Shown: piece after piece, positions 34,421 to 47,500 of the stretch
Layout: the number at the start of each line of letters is the position of its first letter
Numbering within the stretch: the stretch's first letter is position 1
NCBI GenBank assembly: GCA_916613615.1
Contig: OU744726.1
Location: 20,215,515 to 20,279,514, forward strand
Direction of reading: 5' to 3'
DNA: 64,000 nt
Source of the DNA: Steromphala cineraria
Taxonomy: Eukaryota > Mollusca > Gastropoda > Trochida > Trochidae
Translations under genes and position numbers: made by a program
The notes under the pieces: model-generated
What the model saw: only the letters and a program-made list of their open reading frames with translations
Database searches by the model: none
What the model was told of the DNA's origin: nothing

Positions 34421-34636
34421 GTGATGACATACACATGTTATTTAAAGCGGATTGGGAGTAGAGGCCCTGATCAATGTGCAGTGCTGATGGACGATGATAC
34501 GGCTCTAAAACTGCCACAAACCCAGAGTAGGAACAGCGATATATTGACTTATGAGATTAGATCAGACATAAATGGAAGGTGTCAGCTCAACTCTGGCTCA
34601 ACTGCTCGAGATAAGACTGGACGCAGAGACAAGTAG
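34421..34636 (+). other. Unidentified 71-codon open frame next to the 34.0 kb island
   Basis: A hydrophilic frame (RGPDQCAVLMDDDTALKLPQ in its first half) ends at TAG 34634-34636. It has no recognisable domain and no clear splice sites. It is listed because it continues the GC-richer island from 34.0 kb; it may be chance. Confidence 0.15.
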
Positions 34637-35477
34637 AAGATGTTTTGTCTAATTCTCTTGATAACTCAGGAACTGCACATTGCGAATTGTTTGTTACGAC
34701 AGATAGGAGGTTTTGTAGGAATTTGTTGATGTAAACGGATTTATCATCGATCAATAGGGCAACAAGGGAGAAAACTAAGTTTGATAATAGTTTCTTTTCT
34801 GTTTGCAATTGTTCAACGTTTAAACGTTTAAGTTTTCAACAAGACGAAACTTTATATGTGTAGTAACTCTAACAGTGTATGGTAAATTTTCCTCACTGTA
34901 AAACTATTTCGTTCATGTATTTGAACATAACAGCTTGAAAAGTAGTTTGAATTGTAAATTAATACTTAATAAAAAATCTATTACATAACAGTATCAAATC
35001 ATGTAATGTCATGTAACCTGAACTGTAAAGAAAACATATCATGACTACTAGGCTTATTTTATGATGTAAGCATTATGAAGAATATATTACAGCTCTTCGT
35101 TAGGCTTATATTGAAAACTGTGAATAAATCTCCCCAAACATCGGAAAATAAAGTTTACGTCACTATACCCCAGTTACCAAGCTTACATAGACCTATGGAA
35201 GAGCGAAAATACCTTCTTGCAATTACATCAGTGCAGAGATTCCTATAATTCCAAGGATCACGAGAAGCACATAAAATCTATTCATAATTTGAAATGTTCC
35301 ACAAATTTGTATGTATGAATGCCTCTGCAGCTCTCGAAAACTCATAACTCGGTGAATGTGAAAAATTAATTGACATCTCATTCAACAAAATTGCCTGAGG
35401 CCCGCATGAAACAGAACGGTTCTATTAACTATTGAGGCACACATATCAATAACACGAGTGCAAATCAATGCTTATCA

Positions 35478-35843
35478 ATGCACATAGAATTCATGTTTCA
35501 TTTGACATGTCGGTTGGGGGTATCTTGTTTGATTAGCATCGAACCGCCTTTAACTTGCCAATATGATCATGCTATAGACCCATTCGTCTTGCCAATAATC
35601 TTCTTGAGGTGTGATGAGAGAGACATTAAAATTTCCCAACAGATCATCAAAATATTCTCCTGTCGAGAGAGTGGGGTCGATAACTTGACGTTACAGCATC
35701 TTGAAAACAGGTTCCCGAAACCTGTAGAGGTTTTCAAACTTCTATCGCTGCCTTCTCAAGTTTTTAATTCAATAATCGTGAATCCTGAATTTCGTGAGTC
35801 CTCTTGGGAACAGCATTGCCCGGACAAAGAAGCTTGGAGTTAG
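35478..35843 (+). other. 121-codon open frame, unidentified
   Basis: Among the longest uninterrupted frames in the window. It includes LRCDERDIKISQQIIKIF and VDNLTLQHLENRFPKPVEVF and ends TAG. I see no domain, signal peptide or flanking splice logic. In 64 kb of six-frame sequence one such frame can arise by chance. Confidence 0.15.
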
Positions 35844-36604
35844 AAATGTCAACAGTCTAAAGAAGTATTTAATTCAATTACCTCCCTTTTTAATAATGAA
35901 AACATGCAGGACATGAAGCAAAACAAAAAGTATGTGCAGTATAGTTGTCAAACAAAATTGAATGCCTTTCGATGACATTATCTTCTTGTAGGCCTGTTCT
36001 TTTGCAGTTAATCAAACATGAAGAAGATTCTGGTCGAGCACCAGTAGGCTGCTTGTTCCTTAACACAGAGCATTACGATCAATACAATGCATTACAAATT
36101 AAAGAGCATACAGCTCATAACTAACATTCACTCTTAAAAATTTAATGTTGAATCAATTGATTTTGCCATTAACTATATGAACATAAAACCTTATCTTTGC
36201 CCCCCGTGGAGGAAGAAGATATGGTTATGATACGTGTAACGTTGTACTTTGGGGTTAATAAGTAGTAATCAACGCAGCGTGTTGTCGATGTTTTCTAAAT
36301 GACTTGAAACGTGTTTCACCTGATTCACATCTGACCATGTTCGTAGTTTATTAACTGATGGCTTATTGTTCACTTCCTTCGGCATTTTGTTCCAATACAG
36401 TTGAAGATGCAACTGAGTTCTAGAAATAGTTTCATAACATTTTGCATTTACACATTTAGTAAACAGGAAAAGCGAATTCAATTTTGTCGGGGAACATTAG
36501 TAATTGAAAATATACTTATGAAGTATCTGTACAATGTATTCATAAATGTCATTTTCTTTGTATACATGTGTTATGTAAGTAATGTAATACAAGACGAAGA
36601 CAGT

Positions 36605-36945
36605 TAAGAGAGGATACCATATGAGTGTTCATGACATACTATATTTCCGACAAAAGTGCCTAAATCTTAGTAGTTCCCGAGCGAGAGCGAGGCAATACTG
36701 ATATTTAGGTTCGAGTGTCGTACGCACAGTATGCCATACGAATATGATGTTCCGTTTATTACAGTAGTCCTAAAATTAAAGAAAAATCTCAAAAGCTACT
36801 TCTTAGCAAAAGAAGACAAGTATAGACTTCATAGGCATACCGTTATGTCAAACCATGTTTTATGACGTGACGTCATAATGAATTAGTGTTATGTTTTTCC
36901 TGGAGCATCATATGAAAAATATGAACCTCGATATGAATGCCCTCG
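36605..36945 (+). repeat. Fold-back element family P, copy 3
   Basis: Begins AGAGAGGATACCATATGAGT. The left arm 36634-36678 (CATACTATATTTCCGACAAA onward) pairs imperfectly with 36690-36732. The apex CCCGAGCGAGAGCGAGG is identical to copy 1. The 3' flank follows copy 1 all the way to GCATCATATGAAAAATATGA and ACCTCGATAT, so the full element is about 340 bases. Confidence 0.75.
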
Positions 36946-37130
36946 TAAGTAATAACTTGGCTATTATTTGTGTTGATAAGTTTATCACTTGCCAATGACT
37001 TTACATAATTACAAATTGCAAACTGAAACAACATGATGAAATCATTACATTGACGTATAGTATTGAGAAACTCAAAACACTTTGAAGGTTCTCCTGCGGT
37101 AAGCCAACGCTACAATGTGAATGGATACAT

Positions 37131-37570
37131 AAGGAGTATCTACACACGGTTTCAGCTTTCTAGGCCTTTCGCTTCTTGAGAAAAAGATTAAAATAAGTTT
37201 TAAGGGCGTGGCTCCTGCGGCCCATATTAGAGGCCACAGGGCCAAAAAGCTACAGTTTTTAATTTCTCACTTATGAAGGAGACTGTTCACAAAGTTTCAA
37301 CTTTCTAGGCATAATGCTTCTGGAGAAAGAGATGAAAAAAGGGTTTAGGGGGTGGCCCTTGTGGCCCTAATTTAGAGGCACAGGGTCACCAAAGCAACAA
37401 TTTTTAATCCTCACTAGTCAAGGAGTCTGTACACCAAGTTTCAGCTTCCTAGGCATTATGCTTCTGGAGATAAAGTCGAAAATGTACAAAGTTTTCGGAC
37501 AGATGGACGGACGGACGCCGGACACTATGCCATGCGATAAGCCCATCGGGCCTTACAGGCAATTTGAGTT
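37131..37570 (-). repeat. Mollusc dispersed repeat, copy 3
   Basis: On the minus strand it opens CAAATTGCCTGTAAGGCCCG with CGGCGTCCGTCCGTCC, then about three worn 145-base units (TCCAGAAGCATTATGCC, CTGAAACTTTG, GGCCCTGTG). It lacks the closing segment of copies 1 and 2. Confidence 0.8.
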
Positions 37571-38195
37571 AAAAATATGGTATTTGCTTATCATTTGGTT
37601 ATAAAAGTAATACTGAATCATTTGCAAACTGTAGGATATGTCATGCATTCACGAAAAGCCAATTGCAATAAGCAAGACTAGCGGTTCAGAAGGTTTCTCA
37701 TTAGATATACTATAGTATCCACTGATTTTGAGGACATTTCCTTGACCAAGCATTTCAGGATTTGGGGTAGCGTTGACCTAGGTATTTTACAGAATGTGGA
37801 ATGTTGAAATAACGAAAATTGGACCTTTGATGGCCTGATGTAACCAAAGTCCTCAGGTTACAATAGCGTGCACAACCACAATGGTATTGCTGACACCACG
37901 AATGTAATGACACACGCAATCGGAACAAATTTAAAGAATCTTAAAACTTGCTATAAAAGCAAAGAATTAAAAAAAAAAAAACTTTTAACTATTCAAACTT
38001 TAGATAACCATTATAGTTCTCCTTACCAAAGGACATTTATGTCAATTGATATAAGAGAGACGATATCATCAATTTGAAAATACTTTAAAATATTGATTAT
38101 TTGCAATTTCATGTGTTTACAACCAAGATCTCTTTGAGTTTAAAGGACTTTACCAAACACTAATACATTATTTCTACTCCCATTGTATTTGACAG

Positions 38196-38333
38196 AAAGG
38201 AGCGGGCACGCTGTTTCCAACCATCAGCGATTGCAGAGACGCAAAATATCTCACACTAACAGTACTTACATCCCAAAAGGAGCCAGCGTGGACGGGTTAT
38301 GGATTTTTTGACAAAAATAAAACATATATATAA
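38196..38333 (+). CDS. Candidate terminal exon, unidentified
   Basis: A strong 3' splice site, TTTCTACTCCCATTGTATTT then GACAG, ends at 38195. From 38196 the frame runs 45 codons to TAA 38331-38333. It starts KGAGTLFPTISDCRDAKYLT and then VLTSQKEPAWTGYGFFDKNK. AATAAA occurs at 38316-38321, just before the stop. I know no family with this sequence and found no partner exon upstream. It lies at the left edge of a GC-richer island (to about 38950) whose other frames I cannot interpret. Confidence 0.28.
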   Translation, partial: KGAGTLFPTISDCRDAKYLTLTVLTSQKEPAWTGYGFFDKNKTYI

Positions 38334-41283
38334 AAAATACAAGAGCTATTTTGGATTTACTTTTTGGGGCAGTAGAAAACGGAAACATAAGTTTTTGGAC
38401 AATAAAATTGATATCTCAAAATAGCTATTGCTAAAAATCAATTCCGAAAGACTAATCGAGGTTAGTGATTCTGATAACCCTTCTGATTGTATCAGTCGCT
38501 CCATTGGACATGGCTGAATGGAAATCAACAGAGCGTATCATATGCAACGCTTCTGCGGATCTAAACATCAACGCATTTTGCACTCTCTACTAATCGGTGT
38601 CGCTTCGGACAAAGGGTTCCAAAGCCCGCAAAAGGAAATTAGCTGTCTTAATATATCTCCTCCGTTCAAGAAAAGGTTGATAAACGGACACAAGTTACAT
38701 TGATCGCTTGTAAATGGAAAATCCATGCTGCTCGTTTATCGAGGCCTTTCAACGCCTGTCTTGTCCATCCTTAAGGCATCAATAGCCCCATTTCGGATCA
38801 ATTTCAACAGCTAAAAGGCTGTCGGTAAATAATCCGGTAGTGGGGTCGATCTACATGCCCGTATTTTCACCAAGTAGAGTGTTCCTTTTTCAGGTTCCTG
38901 AAAGGGGTGTGAGAAGATGTGAGCATTTGCCAAAATTGGATCAACCGTAATCACTCTTCATAATCGACCATATTCCCTTAAGACGTTGTAAAGATTTCTT
39001 AGCTTCAGCTGCTTGAGAAGTGAAATATTTACTCGTGAGAGTGGTGCCATAGGAGGGACGATATTGAAAGTTTCAAGAGAACAAATGCATGTTTAACGTT
39101 TTATGGAAACCGTGTAAATACTCCTTCGTTTGGTGAATATTCACAAAGAACAGCAGCACTCATATTTGTTTAAACATGGTTTTTTGATAATGCACATTTT
39201 CGTAAGTTTTGAAAGTTTTCAACTCCATTTTAAGAAAGCTCACACTTGAATATTGGAACGAACATAAACGAGATGATATTCAAAGCATTACATTTGAGCA
39301 TATACTGTTGCAGTAAGAGATTATGCTCCTGAGTATGAATTGTCCTCATTAAGAAAAAATATTGTCCTAAACATATACATTATCATTACACGAGTATAAT
39401 TTGATTTAAAAAATACGTTTGCACTAAAAGGTCCGTTTGTTAAAATGTTCTTAAAGTCCCATCATCATATTTGCATGCAGTTCGTGATGAAATATAGCTA
39501 TTGAGAAAGGAAATACTCTGCGTAAAAACCATTCGTCTAAGCTCTGACATCATATTTACATGTTTTAAATAACTAAACTACTTAATACTTATTTCAACGT
39601 CAGAAGTGCAGTACTCTGTGCAAATTTGTTAAAGTGTATCTTTGATGAAGTTATGATATGATATGATATTATGATTTTCACTTTTTATCTGATGATAATG
39701 GTACAGAAGGTAAAAGGCCAACGCACTTATATATTGTTTCTGATGATTATCTCAAAGTGAAAAGTGTTGGCCTAATGCACAATTTAAACAGAATAAGACG
39801 GCTTAGATAAAAGAGTAAAGCCTAAGTAAAAAATGTGTTATAAAAACATTGACTTTCAAAACAGTCTGGCCTCGTCTAATATTATAACACAATCGTTGTA
39901 TACTTTCAGTTGAGCATAAAGGACATAATTATAAACATCGATATACGATGAACCAATCTTCCTGGCATAACTAGTGATGACATCAACAGGTCTTGCCAGT
40001 TTGCTACATGCATGTTGTGTGGCCCCTTTCGATCATCTCTCCACATGTTCCGATCCCCTTTATGCGATTTGGGAGATTATCGTATAAGAAACATGCAAAT
40101 TAATTGAGCATCGATCGCTGTGGGAAACAATATGACTGTCAAGGCTAATTATCTGTGTCCAGTTATCGGAAGATCGAATACAATCTGACCATAAATGTTT
40201 GTCCACAGGGATCAGTAAACTGTCACTTAAATAATCTACAAAGCTTCTAAGGGGAGTGATTTTCCTTTGTGATTAGATATGAGCCACGCTACTGACAAGA
40301 TAATTTCATAAACGAGGAAAGACGTAAATCTTGCTTACTCGCTGGCAACTGAAGCAAAAGTTATGTATGGAAACATTGAGATCTAATGTGGTTTTCACGC
40401 AACTTCTGTATCGTCAATAATTAAGATGTGTTTCTTGTCCTTCACACTTTCATAAAAATTGATATCAAATTTGGCAATTGATGTAGAATAAACGTTTTTT
40501 AAACCACGAAATGATGGGAGTTTATATGTTGAAATGAAGAACTACATGTAAACGACATTTTTAAAAAGGTAAAGTTCTTGACAAGTTGGATTTTAAGTGA
40601 TCAAATGCGAATGTACAACTGTCATGATATTTTATTTGAAATTGAAATGAAGCTAAACATGAAATGAAGATATGTTTTATTATCAGACTAGCCAGGAGGA
40701 ACAGTCCGACTTTGTAGCAAAAATGATGAATGAAAGAAAATTGTTTATGTCAGTAAATAGTTACGATCATTTTAACAGCGTTAATCTAACATTGAATGAA
40801 GAATATGATGTCTATATCATCGAGATACCAAGAAAGGTGGTAATTGCAGCGGGTTAAACCTAATTACCTCAAACTATGAAATAAGCATGCTCTAAGTAAA
40901 CAGAAAACAAGAATCGTATTTATCATAATTAATATGTATGTGTTTTATCAAAAAGATTCAACTGTACGTTATTAACCTTGCATAACTTAACTGCCACTCA
41001 CCACTCGTTAAATAGTTGTCGCAACTGTTGCCGATAAAAACATTATCTCATTGAAATCTTTTGATATTTCAAGAACCAGAATGCTTGCGTAAAATTTTCT
41101 TTTCACGTGTCTATGTGTATGTGTTATTCTGAATGTTCAGTATTACTAATGTCTTTATCAATAACAGTGAAACTGCCGTACTTGTAAAATTGGAAAGTCA
41201 TGGATTTTGTATTTCATCTTCTTGCATTAACACTGGCAAAATCTTGGAAATGGGTATATGATAGGATATATGTTATTAAGATG
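38334..41283. other. Intergenic sequence with a GC-richer island to about 38950
   Basis: 38400-38950 is GC-richer and contains overlapping short frames on both strands (38346-38703) with no recognised product. From 39000 onward I see only AT-rich DNA, a GATAT microsatellite near 39655, and the short frame 40672-40857, which I do not support. Confidence 0.4.
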
Positions 41284-41560
41284 AGCTCCTGCGGCCCTAA
41301 TTTGGAGCCAAAGAATCACAAATCTATTATTTAGGAGCCCAGTAGGCTATTGAGTCGGCATGCAAGGTTTCAGTTTCTAAGAATCTTTGTTCAGGAGAAG
41401 AAGATCTAAATATGATTTAAGCGTAAGGGGACACAGAGATATGACATCTACAACTTATAAAATCCATTGCTCACGATGCCTGTATACAATCTGTCGACTC
41501 TCTGTCGCCAGTGGCATTTGAGAAGTCGAAAGAGAAAATTTTACAATGGCCGGACGTCAA
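41284..41560 (-). repeat. Mollusc dispersed repeat, copy 4 (degenerate fragment)
   Basis: GAGCTCCTGCGGCCCTAATTT, then CAAGGTTTCAGTTTCTAAGA and TTCAGGAGAAGAAGAT, match the minus-strand reading of the 145-base unit. Neither end segment is present. Confidence 0.45.
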
Positions 41561-44500
41561 TCTTTTAAAGTCTGATAATCTATTAACAGTGATGCATAAA
41601 TGATGACTTCCTTTCTTCTAAGAAATTGAAAGAAATGTTAATTTTAGTTACAGTGTACCTCTTCATTCATGAATGTGCAATAGGCTATGTCATAGTATGC
41701 ACGTTTTAGGACAAAGATGCCGCAAATTAGTTGGAAGCTGCCTCAATAACTCTTGGTCTCTCATGCTATTCGTAGCTTAGATTCTTAAATAACGTCTTCG
41801 AAGATGGGAGTTGATACAGGTTTTAATAAAAAATAATTGTCTTTTTGTCATATCATGCATTTTCACCACCATTACTCATAAAATATATTCATATCAATGT
41901 TATTTTTTCCACAATTAAACGATTCCCTAATCATGCATGATTTATTTTGTTAAAACAACCCGAAAATGTAACAGTGCATATCACACTCAAATTCACATTC
42001 AATGAGTTGAAACAACTATGCTATACGGAAGATCTGAATTAATAAAGTTAATACAATTTGGGACTTAAAGGGACATCGATTCTTTCTTGTTCAAATAGTT
42101 TTGTTGGATTGTATTTAAAGATGTCATTTAAGTGCATGTGATATTCAAAGTTTGAAGAAAGCCCCAATAATCCTGGACATGTGTTGACCTTATCTAAGGA
42201 TTTTCTGCGGCTAGCATCAAAGCAATCAAGCTTATACTTCTGGGATAAGCTTGAAGATTAATATTGGTTGATATATTGGTCTTTTTTTCATTTTCATTTA
42301 GTAAAATTGTTTTAATAAATATATACATGTTTATATTGATTAAGTTAATGGTTTTTATTATATTGTTTATTAATGGTCATACACGAAAAAAATGAAAATC
42401 GTTCTTTCGTATTTCTTCTAAACCTTTGAAGAATATATAACACTTTGCTTCAGAAACTAAACGCCAAATGTCACGCCACAAACAGATTCATGTCAACTGG
42501 CTGACAGCTCAAGAGTTATACTAAACATAAGAACATGACAAACCTATTGTAGCGCCTACGATCAAAATACCTCCTTACACCAGGAAACCAATAATGAGTA
42601 CACAGATTGGTGTATTCAGTAACGTAAGTGTTAACCAATTGTAGACACAGGTTTCTTTCCTTTCTACTATATTGTAGAAGAGTCTTAGGGGAACAGAAGG
42701 CGCGAGACGTTTCGATTGAAGTGATTTATGTGAAACCATCAGCGTTTGAATAAAAATAACCACAAGTCCACGCCATGTCCCTTTATGCTCAAGAATCCCC
42801 ACTTTTGAAACGTATTGCTTTCGCTGAACAAGGTGTGAGACGCGCAGACATCCTCGAAAGTTTGCTCATGAACCAATGCAAGTGTCCTTGAGGCGCGAAA
42901 ATATTTACTCTGCAAGAACAAAGGTCTGTGATGGAATTCAAAACATGCGTGAACAATATGGCAGCAGGCAGACGACTGAACGTAAGATGGTTGATTCTCT
43001 GTGTATGGATTTGTCCTATGATTAGCCCTCAACACGAATGGGTTACACCGAACGGACGTCGATTAAGCGGAGAGGAAAGAGGCAGAAGCACGTTGCCAGC
43101 GACGTCCATCGATTGTCCTTACCAAACTCCTCGCTTCTGCCAACTTGTTGAAAAGTTACTCATATCCTGTGTCTCGGCACACAGAGTAAAGCATTAGGCG
43201 ATCAATCAGTGGATAGTCGTATGGACAAAATAGCCTGAACACGACCACAATAAGAGTCTCTACATGCGGCCGTCATGTACAGTCAGCTTTAACCTTGTGT
43301 TGTCGTCTAGCACGGTTCTGTGTTGAATTAGCTGGCCTCATTCATTTCACTGTCCTTTAGAAGTTAGCACTTGCTCCCTTGGCACGTATGTTAACAGTTG
43401 CTTTGCTTACATTATAAATCATTTATGATAACTGTGATTTGATCTGGTCAATAATCTTATTTGAAATTTCTTTTGCATATCATAACGAAGAGACTTTAAT
43501 CACCAAGTTATAAATTTGCTTGACGAATGCTAGCCAGATATGCAAATATGGAAGGAGTACCGATATATTTCAACAATCATGACACGTGATGTAATATGTC
43601 ATGGAAATATGCTATGGATGTATATGAAATGCCTATCACATATGGCAGTAAGCATTTATGATGTTATACGATCACCAAAAGCATTTGCCTTGATGTACAT
43701 CAGGGTTCAAATCGCTGATCTACAAATATATAAGTGGATGTTAACCTACTGACCAAACAACATTCAATATATTTATTGCGCTTCTAAAAAGCCACCTAAG
43801 ACCTTACTTGCTTGTAATCTACAATTCAAAAGGTCCTTCCGTACTTTAAAGTCTAGCACAGGATCTTGCTGTTTAAGCACGAGTCGCAAAGCAATAACCT
43901 TCCGAGCAGAAACTTCCAGCAGTTCGGAAAAGTCTTCGAATTTTTCCAAGACTTAACAAATCGGTTTCGAATGAACATGTATTGCATCTCTTCTTTCAAC
44001 TTAGGCACTTATTGATTTTACGGCGAAGATCCATTCCTGTTTCCGGTAGTCTCTGATAGACCCTGGGTATCACGTGACACAATACTCCTAGTTACCTACC
44101 GGATCGATACCAAATGACTCCTTTACGAAAAACCCTTCATCGATGTTCTAATGGTGTTATTTTATTTTTGATTTGACAGTTTCTTCTTTATATATATACT
44201 TCCCCAAATCAAAACGAAACCATGTTTATAAGTACATTGTTGTAGACCTAGATATAACCCACCATAGTTTCTATTTAATGATATATATTCTATGGCTTAA
44301 TCTTATGTTTGGCAATGCATCGTTCCTAGAAAATCATACATTTAACACTTCAGTATTTTATTATATGTAGACATTTGAATGAAAGTGTAACGAAAGGCTC
44401 GTACTAGAAAGATGTAAAATTATGTACTACATCAGACTTCATCGTTTGTATCTATTGTCATAAAATACTCTTTATAAATAAGAAATGGCTTTAAGAGGTA

Positions 44501-47500
44501 AAGCAAGAAGAAGGTATTGAAATGTTTACCATTATCTGTCAAACGTAACTATACACACATATATAGTATCATATATCCTGTTTGTGATGACCAATATACT
44601 ATGGTCTGGTGGATATAACATAATGCTAAGACTGAAAGCATTGGTAAGGTGCATTGTTTGATATTGTTGTCATATTAAAGTTGTCTTTCTGCCAATCTGT
44701 ACAAGCAACCAGTACCTAGTTTTCGAAGCCCTCTTCGCGCTACGACGGTCCAATGACATAAAAATGAAAACTATTTATAGCTATTTGTAATTGTTTATAA
44801 TTACCTCAACATCGTTATAAGCATAATGTGTATAGGGAAAGGCTTAATGATCATTCATAGCCTTGTGTGATTATGATATGTCAGATGCATGGATTAAAGC
44901 GCAATAAAATGTGCTTGTTGTTAAAGGTTAGCTGTTTGAGTGGCATTCAAGGAGTTGATGTTATAAGGAATGTGGCCTTTGACGAAGTTTATGAGACCAC
45001 TATATATGACAAAGAATGCGATACAATAAATATCTTTTGAAACTTCAATAGGGCAAAACGTCGCAGAACGTTTTATGTAACAATGTGAGGTGATAAAGTT
45101 TTATATTGAAGCGTCCCAAAAAGTGTGAAAGCAATATACTTGGATGTTACGTATTTAGGAAGTCTTACATTCGTGTTTTGGAAAACATTAGGTTTTGAAT
45201 AGGTACTAGTATGCTATACGTTTCTAAAGCAATTATTGAATTTGAAGAATTGTTTATGTTAAGGGAACAAACCGCACCTAACTGATATACATTTCAACTG
45301 CAAGGACTGGTACAAAAAGTAACTAGGTGTAAGTAGCATGAACTTTATGTATGTAATACAACTAAGACACAAACCTTTAACAACACCAATAAGATAGAAA
45401 AAACTTTATCCGGGTGTCAAGGTGCAAGGACTTCCATCAGGCAACCCTACGGATATTGCTTTTCTAGAGGGATCCACACAAGTATCTATTGGCTTCGTCG
45501 TGGTCAGATATAGCATTACATGATGACGTTATTAAAGCGTATACTTGAATGTCCAACGTCATCAGTGTTTGGTACACTCGAATGTCTTTTTTTCTCATCA
45601 AGTCGATGTGCTAGTTCCCCATTAGTTAAGGCCTACATACATGGCCGTGTAGTAGAGCTAATAGTGATGATCTAGTCTGTCGTTGATTTCAGTGTGATCA
45701 GTCTGAGCATTAGGTGGGGCCTCTTCTCGTCCAATGATTGCAGCTCAGACATCTATGAGGACGTACACTGTTCATTAAGTCTTCAGTCAGTACGTCTCCA
45801 TACCGGGTTACGTCAGATCCTGCTACTTTGCAATATAGGACTATCGATTTTCTGCAGGGTCTAAGTAGATAGATCCTCATCATGGGCTAATTATTTGCTG
45901 GATATTGGAAAAGCGACAGCCTGTAAAACAAATAAATAGCTCGCTGAACTAGATTCTATGTGGGAGTGCCAACTTTGATCTTAGTTAATGCGGCATGCTC
46001 TGCAGGAAATACTGATCTGCCTTGTAATGAATTACGTATATGTTCACAAAGTCTTGTTTTTGAAACACTGATGTTTTCATGTAAGGTCTCATTGACATAG
46101 ATCGACCGATATTGTTTTCGTCTCATCAAAAGGGAAGGTAAGATATCGATTATGACGAAACAGTATAGGAACTTTCATCTTTTCTTCTAATAAAGAGTTG
46201 TGATAGTTACATTAAATAATTATACCACATCATATAAGTCAACGTAGTTAGCGTTATAGATACTATTAGTCACTTGATGCATGTACTTATACTTCAATAT
46301 TAAAATAAGATATACAACAATTTCTGGAGATATGGGACTGACCTTGGGTTAATTTTGATTTGCGATTCCTTGAATTGTTGCTTATTGGTTTTTCATTTTG
46401 CATTATTCCAAGTTTTTAAGTACTGTCTGCAATGCCTTTAATGATTCTTTAACGGAATAAGTTACAGGATATACTATCGATTACTGGAATGACTAATTTG
46501 TCATGTGAAATGTTAAACCAATCGGTCATGGATTGAATAGAAATGCCTTATTAATGTAAAGAAAACATTTAATATTTGAGAAATAATAGAAAACATTTGA
46601 TTTCTAGTGTGTAGCAATATATGTGTGATAGGTACAATTTTAGAAACACGTATATCGACTTTACTATGAGTTGCATGACAGAATAGAGTTACTTCCCCTA
46701 GACCACACAAAACTGACAACTTTCTGTCTGTTCCACATGACGTACAACTATCAGATATATAAAGTTTAACAACAAAATTGCTTCTTAACTGAAAACGGTG
46801 ACATATAAATTTGCATTCACAGGATTGCTGGCACTTGATAAGTGTATTACATTTAAAAATGCAGTGCCTTATGGGGCATGTCACATACACTGTGGATTAA
46901 GACTTTGGATTTCTTTGATATTGGACCACTGCAGAGTAACCGTCTTTCATTACTTAGCCATGAGGGAACATTTCTATTTTTTAGTTTGATTAGGAGATTC
47001 TCCATGCCAAATTTTTATTGAGCCCAGAAGAGATCCCGTTCTTTATCGGTCTCGGCGGGATCTGAGTTGACGGCTCGAGGTGGTATTTGCATAGAGATCC
47101 TTAAGATTTTACGAAGTAAATGTTAAAGGAACAGACCTTTGTAGCACTTGATTTCCATAAATAAAGTATTCTAGGCAAATTGTCAGGAAATATTTTTATT
47201 TTCAAAGGATTCGTGGAACTTTTCGTGAGGGTCATGTTTTATGGATTACCCCCTCTGGAATTTGATGGTTGTTTGTATTCTATATAAGTCTGAAATAAAA
47301 GTATGAGGAACTTTTTAAGTTTGAAAATTATCTGCAAAATACAACTGAAATTTTTACATTCATCTATTACACAAATACATGAAGTTAAGTTAGTGAAGTT
47401 AAGTGAGATGTAAATATGAAACATATTTTTCCAATTGTAGTATCACTTAAGCTGCATACGTCATATTCCAAGGGAGATATCACTATACAAAGTGGAAGCA

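Noticed and set aside
42739..43197. Overlapping plus and minus frames in a GC-richer patch
   Set aside because: Neither strand shows a recognisable motif or splice boundary; kept only as a note in the gene-poor stretch.
46513..46890. 125-codon minus open frame, the longest on that strand apart from the transposase
   Set aside because: Composition is Cys/Ile/Phe-rich like translated AT-rich noise, with no splice sites, domain or signal peptide that I can recognise.
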